Shown here one piece after another: positions 6,348 to 10,621 of a stretch of DNA of 10,621 nt. Both the position numbers and the translations under genes were made by a program. Source of the stretch: Defluviitaleaceae bacterium (GTDB taxonomy: Bacteria > Bacillota > Clostridia > Lachnospirales > WRAX01); contig WQSI01000059.1 of the NCBI GenBank assembly GCA_009787945.1, positions 1 to 10,621 of the forward strand. The letters run 5' to 3'. The notes beneath the pieces were generated by a model. The model did no database searches and was not told where the DNA came from. It worked only from the letters and a program-made list of their open reading frames with translations. Positions within the stretch are counted from its first letter, which is position 1. Each line of letters starts with the position of its first letter.

Positions 6348-7596
6348 ATCCCTTAATTAACTTCTTAAACAAAAAGCGCAAAGTGATTTTGTGACCAAAA
6401 AGCATTATACACATTTGGTATATTTTAGCAGAAACAAATGCAATGACAATTGTATACACAATATTTACACCAATGATAAGCAAAACCTCCCAGGCGGGCA
6501 TTATCACCGTGTTTAGGCGGGCTATCATAACAAAAGGCGACACAAATGGCACATAAGAAACAGCCGTTACAAAGGTTTCGCTGATAAATGAAGGGTTGCC
6601 ATGTATCAGCATACCCAGATAAAACGAACCCATCACCACAAACATTGGCACAGTGGCAAGGGTTGCGCTTTCTTGGCTATCCCCCACCGTTGCTGCCATT
6701 GCGGCATAAATAAAGGCTAGACACACGAAAGCAAGCACAAAAAACACAATAAGATACACAAATGTTATCATGGGATAACCATAGAACAAATCGCCGCCAC
6801 CAAAAAGCTCCCCTAAAGGATTGGTGAAACGGGTCATAACAAATATAGAAATAGCTAAGATTGAGCCTGTTGTTAAGCCTACCAAAGCAGACGCAATAAC
6901 TTTACCAAGCATAATTGCAGTTGGTGATGCCGATGTAAACAACAACTCAACAATTTTGGAGGTTTTTTCTTTCATCACACTTGCTAAAATGCCTCCGCCG
7001 CTAGACATTACAGCCATTAGCGTCAGTATCAACGCCGCAATGCCCACAACTGCGCCAGCAGGGCCAATCCAGTTATAATCGCCCCCTGCTCCTTCGCCAT
7101 CCTCTTGCGCCAAATTTACAATATACCAATGGGCATCTACAGCAATATTGGTAACATGGTTTATTTCCATCATGTCAAACAAATATCTATGGGCAACCTC
7201 CCTTACAAACAGCTCCATTATATGGGTGGTCGGTGCAAAATGAGAATCGGTTGTTATAACGCGATAGCTTGCAGGGGTTATAAAATGCACACCAAAAGCC
7301 CCTTGACCAGATGTTATAGCGTTTTCAATTTCTTCTGCTGTGGTTGGTTGCCAGTCAAATTCTGGGAAAAACTCTGCAATCAGGTTAATGTCCATGCTTC
7401 TTTCCGGGGTTTCGTCCAAAAGCAGGGCAACACTGTGATTTATCTCCAGGTCATCAGAGCTAAAAAGGTCGATAATGGTAGGCAAAAAGCTTAAAACCAC
7501 CATCAAAATTAAATAGAACAAAATTGAGAAGAGGTAAGCCTTGCGGCGCACCACATTTAAATATTCAAATTGAATAACATGTTTAAGCCCCTTCAT
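6346..7596 (-). CDS. ABC-2 type transporter permease, NatB-like
   Basis: This 416-aa membrane protein has the layout of NatB/ABC-2 permeases: a cytoplasmic N-terminus (MKGLKHVIQFEYLNVVRRK), a first membrane helix at about 21-44, a large external domain of some 130 residues, then five or so further helices from about 178 to the C-terminus. The motif MKEKTSKIVELLFTSASP, between the second and third helices, is the conserved cytoplasmic coupling segment of this family (compare KEERTNRIIEVLLSS-type sequences). NatAB in Bacillus exports sodium; other members export peptides or drugs, so the substrate is unknown. The ATG at 7596 is preferred to the GTG at 7605 because AGGTAGGTGA upstream is better spaced for it. 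The start overlaps the end of the ATPase gene by 14 bases. Because that ATPase gene has lost its 5' half, the permease may lack both its promoter and its partner. Confidence 0.88.
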   Translation of the reverse strand: MKGLKHVIQFEYLNVVRRKAYLFSILFYLILMVVLSFLPTIIDLFSSDDLEINHSVALLLDETPERSMDINLIAEFFPEFDWQPTTAEEIENAITSGQGAFGVHFITPASYRVITTDSHFAPTTHIMELFVREVAHRYLFDMMEINHVTNIAVDAHWYIVNLAQEDGEGAGGDYNWIGPAGAVVGIAALILTLMAVMSSGGGILASVMKEKTSKIVELLFTSASPTAIMLGKVIASALVGLTTGSILAISIFVMTRFTNPLGELFGGGDLFYGYPMITFVYLIVFFVLAFVCLAFIYAAMAATVGDSQESATLATVPMFVVMGSFYLGMLIHGNPSFISETFVTAVSYVPFVSPFVMIARLNTVIMPAWEVLLIIGVNIVYTIVIAFVSAKIYQMCIMLFGHKITLRFLFKKLIKG

Positions 7597-8194
7597 GGTC
7601 TTCACCTACCTTTTCCAGAAAAATTTGAAGCAGGCTAGGGCGCACAACAGAAATGCTGTCCACGCCAATGCCTTTCGCCTTATAATCTGCCGCTATGGAT
7701 GCCAAATCCCCATTTTCTGGGGCTTGGACATGTTGCTTCTCACCAGTGTCCGTCACCACCAACACCTTGTCGCGGGGGTAGCTGTTTTTGATTTCATGCA
7801 AATTGCCTGTAAGCATAACAACGCCATGCTTTATGATGCATATATCCTGGCAAAACTCCTCCACCTGCGCCATTTGGTGGCTGGAGAATATGATAAGTTT
7901 GCCCCGTGCGGCATTTTCATCAACAATGTCCTGCAAACCCTTGGCATTTACAGGGTCAAGCCCCGAAAAGGGTTCGTCAAGAATGATAACGTCTGGGTCA
8001 TTAAGCAAGGCAATGGCAAGTTGGATTTTTTGCTGGTTGCCTTTGGAAAGGGTTTCTGCCTTTTTCTTTAGATGTTCGGTCATCTCTAGTTTTTCAAGCA
8101 AGTGTAGTTCGTCAAGCAACTTGGCAAAAACTTTTCCACATGGCAAAAAATCATAAAATGGAAATAAATTACAATAATGCAGAAAACCCAGCAA
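7583..8194 (-). pseudogene. ABC transporter ATP-binding protein, 5' half missing (NatA-like)
   Basis: The open frame has 203 codons from a TTG at 8194, with an in-frame TGA just upstream (8200-8198). It holds the second half of an ABC ATPase: signature LSKGNQQK at 49-56, Walker B VIILDEP at 69-75, D-loop SGLDP, H-loop histidine H106 in FSSHQM, and a C-terminal tail as in NatA-type proteins. The Walker A loop, Q-loop and first ~110 residues of a normal ~300-aa protein are absent. Residues 1-20 (MLGFLHYCNLFPFYDFLPCG) look unrelated to the family, and family-like sequence begins around GKVFAKLLDEL, placing the break near 8125-8140. There is no plausible ribosome binding site, so the product cannot bind ATP and is probably not made. 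The remaining ATPase end overlaps the permease start, confirming they were one operon. The lost half may lie beyond the window on the far side of the phage-like DNA. Confidence 0.85.
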
Positions 8195-8241
8195 AAATCA
8201 CAAATAACGCCATTTAGGGCGTTTGTGATAGTGCTGGGTTT
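8184..8241. terminator. Long imperfect hairpin at the end of the lysis region
   Basis: The outer arms AAACCCAGCA (8184-8193) and TGCTGGGTTT (8232-8241) pair over 10 bp. The inner ATCACAAA (8197-8204) pairs with TTTGTGAT (8222-8229), and CGCC (8208-8211) with GGCG (8218-8221). That makes 22 pairs with small internal loops and a 6-base apical loop. It lies downstream of the endolysin on the minus strand and just before the broken ABC gene. The better T-run (TTTGTTTTTTGTTT) is on the plus-strand side, and the minus strand has only a short T4 within the stem foot. It is therefore probably a transcription terminator, perhaps bidirectional, but it could also be a structural part of the element end. 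Confidence 0.6.
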
Positions 8242-8306
8242 GTTTTTTGTTTGGGTTTGGTGCTTATGTTGCTGTTTGCATCTCTTAAACGCTTGTGGGC
8301 AAACCT

Positions 8307-8328
8307 TTTAATCGGCATTTAATCGGCA
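8307..8328. repeat. Two tandem 11-bp repeats
   Basis: TTTAATCGGCA occurs twice in perfect tandem (8307-8317, 8318-8328), followed by a further TT. It lies in the non-coding stretch between the phage endolysin and the hairpin at the element end. Its function is unknown. Confidence 0.75.
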
Positions 8329-8340
8329 TTCGTGGGGTAT

Positions 8341-8402
8341 CGTTTTTTATATGTGCTGGCACCGTTTGATATGTGCCGACATTGTTTTGCCTGTGCTGTC
8401 AT
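8341..8402. repeat. Three degenerate tandem repeats of about 20 bp
   Basis: Units at 8341-8362, 8363-8382 and 8383-8402 each follow the pattern T-rich start, then TGTGC(T/C)G(G/A/T)CA(C/T). On the plus strand the shared core reads GTGCTGGCA, GTGCCGACA, GTGCTGTCA. The last unit runs into the stop codon of the endolysin. With the 11-bp pair, these explain most of the 207-base stretch 8195-8401, where I find no convincing gene or binding site. Confidence 0.5.
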
Positions 8403-9805
8403 TATCTGTAAAAGCGGTGTTTGCCGTAGTCAAGCAGGCGGGTTAAGTTTCTTTCGTGGCTCCACTTGCCTTCTGGCACATCATCAGCCCCTTTTATAGT
8501 GCGGAAAAATGTTGCACCCCTCGCTTGGTCTGGTTCGGATAGTGCCAGCAGCACATTACGCCTTATGCCTTCATCTGGTGTGGCACGGTTAAATGCCCCA
8601 TCACGTACAGGACTAAAGGCATTACGCTGAAACAGCACTTCCAGTAGTTTATTAGGGAAGGTTGGGTCTGCCATACGGTTTAATATTACATGAACAACTA
8701 ATCGTTGCCCATGGTCATCTTCTCCCCTTGCCTCTGCCCAGACCATTTTGCACAGGGCTTCCATTTCAAAGTCCGTTAAACTCCACTCATCTTGATTGTG
8801 GGGTCGTGGTATGGGGGTCTGTGGTTGTGATGTAGTTAGTGCTTGTGGTGTTATTGGCGGCGGTCGTGTTGGTTCTGGTATAAGTCGGGTGGGTTGGTCT
8901 GTGCTGTCATCTGTGGTATCTGCCGTGTTGCTGGTATAACCAGCATAGCTCCCGCTTTCGTATTCTCTATTAAACACACCCATCATGTCAAGCACCGTAA
9001 ACACCCTAAGCATTACTTTGCAAAGGTCAAGATTGCCACCACCATTGCCTTGCAAAGCCTCTGCCGCAACAAGTTTTTCAATGGTGGGTCTTGCCCAGTC
9101 TGGCACTTCTTGGATTGTGTTAAATACTTGGCGAGTTGGGGTTTCTGGCTCGCTCTCGGTGTTTGGGGTTGTTTCTGTGGATGGACTTATGGTTGTGTCA
9201 TCATCGCCCATTTCCATACCAAAATAGGCATATACTCCTTTGGCTAAGGCTTCTGCCATTTCATTTCTAAAGTGCATTAAAAGCCCTACATCTGGATTAG
9301 CGCGGGGACTGTCGATAAAGGCAAGCTCTACTAGCGTAGCTGGCATGGTGGTTTGTCTAAGCACACCAATTGCACCTAAATTGGTGCGGGTGTCGGGCTT
9401 TACGCCGCGGTCGCGCAGTCCTGTTGCTTTAATAAAGTTATCGGTGATGGCACGTGACAGGGCGTTGGACTGGACACTTCTGGTGTTGGCAGGTCCAGCA
9501 TCAAAGAAAAATGTTTCAAAGCCTGTGCCACTGCCAGCATTGACGTGGATAGATATAAAAATATCCGCCAGCCACTCATTTGCCATTTGCCAGCGGGCGT
9601 TGATTGCTGATACGTTGTTCATGCCAAGCACCGTTTCTTTGGTGGGGCGCGATAATTTAACATCAAAGTCCCCCTCTAAAAGCCGCCCCATCTCAAGGGC
9701 AACATCAAAAACAACATCCTGCTCGGTTATGCCGTTTGCCGCTGCCCCCGTGTTAAATGTGCCTGTTGGGTTGTGTCCTGCGTCAATAAAAACTCTTTTT
9801 CTCAT
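8402..9805 (-). CDS. Phage endolysin: N-acetylmuramoyl-L-alanine amidase fused to SleB-like hydrolase
   Basis: The 467-aa protein has two different peptidoglycan-cutting domains. Residues 1-196 form an Amidase_3 (LytC/CwlV-like) zinc amidase: VFIDAGHNP with H11, then E28, H87 in SIHVNA and catalytic E160 in LVELAFID. These cut between muramic acid and L-alanine. A Ser/Thr/Pro-rich linker (about 203-227) leads to a small domain at about 231-280 (EVPDWARPTIEKL, ALQGNGGGNLDL), a form I recall between the domains of clostridial endolysins and probably wall-binding. A second Pro/Thr-rich linker (about 301-337) leads to a SleB-type domain (PF07486-like) at about 343-467, with MVWAEARGE containing the likely catalytic E358, and VILNRM. 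There is no signal peptide, which fits release through a holin. The ATG overlaps the TGA of the holin-like gene (ATGA), with AAGGGG upstream. Confidence 0.9.
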   Translation of the reverse strand: MRKRVFIDAGHNPTGTFNTGAAANGITEQDVVFDVALEMGRLLEGDFDVKLSRPTKETVLGMNNVSAINARWQMANEWLADIFISIHVNAGSGTGFETFFFDAGPANTRSVQSNALSRAITDNFIKATGLRDRGVKPDTRTNLGAIGVLRQTTMPATLVELAFIDSPRANPDVGLLMHFRNEMAEALAKGVYAYFGMEMGDDDTTISPSTETTPNTESEPETPTRQVFNTIQEVPDWARPTIEKLVAAEALQGNGGGNLDLCKVMLRVFTVLDMMGVFNREYESGSYAGYTSNTADTTDDSTDQPTRLIPEPTRPPPITPQALTTSQPQTPIPRPHNQDEWSLTDFEMEALCKMVWAEARGEDDHGQRLVVHVILNRMADPTFPNKLLEVLFQRNAFSPVRDGAFNRATPDEGIRRNVLLALSEPDQARGATFFRTIKGADDVPEGKWSHERNLTRLLDYGKHRFYR

Positions 9806-10017
9806 TTTCCCAGCCCCTTTCCCTCGTCGCCTCTGCCTTTTACCATGGCACAGCAGTCCACGGCAGACTGCCCCAGTATGTACGCCAAAATGGGTGATAG
9901 TGCCACCAAAAATTGCTCAACATTCTCTACAGTTTCTGGTGCGAAAAATAGAGCGGCAATTGCTAATAGGGTGGTGGTGATAGCACACCACAACTTTCTG
10001 CTTCCGATTTTTTTCAT
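9802..10017 (-). CDS. Holin-like small membrane protein
   Basis: This 71-aa protein begins MKKIGSRKLWCAITTT, then has a hydrophobic helix at about 9-26, a short polar hinge (PETVENVEQ), and a second hydrophobic stretch at about 34-52 (FLVALSPILAYILG). A hydrophilic, charged tail (KGRGDEGKGLGK) follows. Two membrane segments with a charged C-terminus, small size, and a position immediately before an endolysin fit a class II-type holin, which forms the lesion through which the endolysin reaches the wall. Family identity is inferred from layout and position, not from a diagnostic motif. The start ATG has AAGGAG 8 bases upstream. The stop overlaps the endolysin start by 4 bases (ATGA), so the two are translated together. 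Confidence 0.75.
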   Translation of the reverse strand: MKKIGSRKLWCAITTTLLAIAALFFAPETVENVEQFLVALSPILAYILGQSAVDCCAMVKGRGDEGKGLGK

Positions 10018-10025
10018 AATATCAT

Positions 10026-10031
10026 CTCCTT
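10026..10031 (-). promoter_or_regulatory. Ribosome binding site of the holin-like gene
   Basis: AAGGAG on the minus strand ends 8 bases before the ATG at 10017 and supports that start. Confidence 0.75.
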
Positions 10032-10064
10032 ATTTTTGCTGGTTTAACTGGTTTTGTTGATTTA

Positions 10065-10093
10065 ATAATACATGGTTTTGGGGGTGTTTTACA
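10065..10093 (-). promoter_or_regulatory. Possible promoter of the lysis cassette
   Basis: On the minus strand, TATTAT (10070-10065) could be a -10 box, with a poor -35 candidate TGTAAA (10093-10088) 17 bp upstream. It lies between the terminator after the methyltransferase and the holin-like gene, where a separate lysis promoter would be expected. The -35 matches the consensus at only three of six bases, so this is tentative. Confidence 0.3.
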
Positions 10094-10124
10094 GCAAACC
10101 ATTTTGTAAAGATGTCCGCCAATC

Positions 10125-10172
10125 AAAAAAGACCCCGCAGGGCTTGCAAATTGTGGCGGGTTGCGGGTCTTA
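10125..10172 (-). terminator. Rho-independent terminator after the methyltransferase gene
   Basis: On the minus strand the stem TAAGACCCGCA (from 10172) pairs with TGCGGGGTCTT (to 10129) with one bulged base. A GC-rich middle (CCCGCC...GCCCTGC) adds further structure. The stem is followed by six T residues (plus-strand A-run 10125-10130). It lies about 27 bases past the methyltransferase stop. A 9-bp inverted pair, GGGGTGTTT (10081-10089) and AAACACCCC (10179-10187), encloses it; that may be chance. Confidence 0.8.
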
Positions 10173-10198
10173 GCTCTTAAACACCCCTTAAACCCTTC

Positions 10199-10621
10199 TT
10201 AAAAATTAGTGATAATCAACTCCTTAAAATCCTTGGTTGTGCCTGTTTGGGCGGTCATTGGATTGCTCCTTGTTATGCCGTGGATATTGAAGTCTTTGTA
10301 AAGTTCTCGCAAAAACTCATCATCATTATAAGACAAAATAAACTTGCCTTTGATATTAACAAGCATATCCCGCAGTTTTACATGGTCATCAGCACCGAAA
10401 ACAAGTTGGCTGTTATTACCACAACTGCCTTTGTCATTACCATTACCACAGCTACACCCAGCGCCCTTGCCATCCCCGCGGTTGCCAGCTTTGCCGTTTT
10501 TGCTCTTGCCACCATTATAAAAATATTCCGTGGTGTGATACGGCGGGTCAAGATATAGCAAAGAACCTGTGCGGTCGTATTGTTTTATAACGCGCTCGAA
10601 ACTGTTGTTTTCAATTATAAC
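10199..10621 (-). CDS. DNA adenine methyltransferase (Dam/D12 class), C-terminal part with unusual insert; 5' end outside window
   Basis: The frame runs open from the right edge (first visible codon 10621-10619) to a TAA at 10199, giving 140 residues. It contains the segment VIIENNSFERVIKQYDRTGS, then YLDPPYHTTEYFY, whose DPPY (10549-10538) is the catalytic motif IV of N6-adenine methyltransferases. After it come GKFILSYNDDEFLRELYKDFNI and a final ELIITN, which match the C-terminal part of the D12/Dam family. These enzymes methylate adenine in a short target (GATC in Dam) using SAM; phages use them to evade host restriction or for regulation. A TTG at 10561 is not the start, as family sequence continues upstream. 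Between the motif IV region and the conserved ADDHVKLRDML lies a Gly/Lys/Asn/Cys-rich insert of about 35 residues (10406-10516) that I do not know from the family. Confidence 0.85.
   Translation of the reverse strand, partial: VIIENNSFERVIKQYDRTGSLLYLDPPYHTTEYFYNGGKSKNGKAGNRGDGKGAGCSCGNGNDKGSCGNNSQLVFGADDHVKLRDMLVNIKGKFILSYNDDEFLRELYKDFNIHGITRSNPMTAQTGTTKDFKELIITNF

Larger units (their letters stand above)
8136..10621. mobile_element. End of a prophage or prophage remnant (boundary approximate)
   Basis: From the break in the ABC ATPase gene to the right edge, every gene is phage-like and on the minus strand: a DNA adenine methyltransferase, a holin-like protein and an endolysin. Lysis genes followed by a non-coding stretch and then interrupted host sequence are a common arrangement at the late end of an integrated phage. 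No integrase, portal, terminase or tail gene is in view and I cannot see the other boundary, so whether the element is intact is unknown. The left boundary is inferred only from loss of ABC-family similarity near 8125-8140. Confidence 0.6.

Noticed and set aside
7595..8071. Plus-strand open frame of 158 codons opposite the ABC ATPase remnant
   Set aside because: It is the mirror of a well-supported ABC ATPase segment; the sequence shows no domain and no ribosome binding site.
8133..8164. Short inverted pair TTTCCA / TGGAAA at the host-phage junction as an attachment site
   Set aside because: Six-base arms in AT-rich DNA are expected by chance, and the matching site at the other end of the element is not in view.
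8317..8400. Small minus-strand frame of 27 codons starting MTAQAKQCRH, just after the endolysin stop
   Set aside because: There is no ribosome binding site, and the frame is made of the degenerate repeats; no family features are visible.
8307..8402. Possible CRISPR array
   Set aside because: The repeats are short, adjacent without spacers, and too degenerate; no cas gene is nearby.
9240..9980. Plus-strand open frame of 246 codons opposite the endolysin and holin-like genes
   Set aside because: It lies antisense to a protein with clear catalytic motifs, has Ser/Pro/Arg-rich composition typical of a mirrored frame, and has no ribosome binding site.
10247..10558. Plus-strand open frame of 103 codons, Ala/Thr/Ile-rich, opposite the methyltransferase
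   Set aside because: Its odd composition is the antisense reading of the Gly/Lys/Asn insert and motif IV of the methyltransferase.

Overview
The window looks like the chromosome of a low-GC Gram-positive bacterium, most likely an anaerobic Firmicute of the class Clostridia. The signs are strong AGGAGG-type ribosome binding sites, tightly packed and overlapping genes, some GTG/TTG starts, a sigma-A-like promoter, and gene families (tex, rlmH, rnhA, uvrC, a MazG-like protein, a Na-type ABC exporter) typical of that group. I cannot name a genus from the sequence.

Layout. Bases 1-8135 are ordinary chromosome. A partial P-loop nucleotide-kinase-like gene (1-506, +) runs directly into tex (507-2585, +). 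Facing them is a three-gene minus-strand operon read from 4086 down to 2620: a second small P-loop ATPase, rnhA and rlmH, with start/stop overlaps at both joints. Divergent from it is uvrC (4182-6017, +); the two promoters lie back to back in the 95-bp gap. Facing uvrC is another minus-strand operon: a truncated ABC ATPase gene (7583 to about 8135), an ABC-2 permease (6346-7596) and a small MazG-like pyrophosphohydrolase (6066-6335). Both convergent gene ends (2593-2615 and 6032-6064) carry a copy of the same GC-rich palindrome, in opposite orientations, probably serving as bidirectional terminators.

Bases from about 8135 to 10621 are accessory DNA that appears to be one end of a prophage or prophage remnant, all coded on the minus strand: a partial DNA adenine methyltransferase (10199-10621), a rho-independent terminator (about 10125-10172), a holin-like protein (9802-10017) and a 467-aa endolysin joining an amidase to a SleB-like hydrolase (8402-9805). 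Between the last phage gene and the broken ABC ATPase gene are degenerate tandem repeats and a large hairpin. The ABC ATPase lacks its Walker A half exactly where the phage-like DNA starts, so the element appears to have entered, or recombined into, that gene.

How the parts relate. The chromosomal genes are mostly information processing and repair: Tex (transcription accessory), RNase HI (R-loop and Okazaki primer removal), RlmH (23S rRNA methylation), UvrC (nucleotide excision repair) and the MazG-like protein (possible nucleotide-pool cleaning). The holin and endolysin form a lysis cassette. No tRNA, rRNA, CRISPR array, integrase or transposase is visible. I see no clearly new biological system. 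The points most worth a second look are the phage junction in the transporter gene, the Gly/Lys/Cys-rich insert just after the methyltransferase catalytic motif, the two-enzyme endolysin, the paired palindromes, and a UvrC lacking one expected iron-sulfur cysteine.
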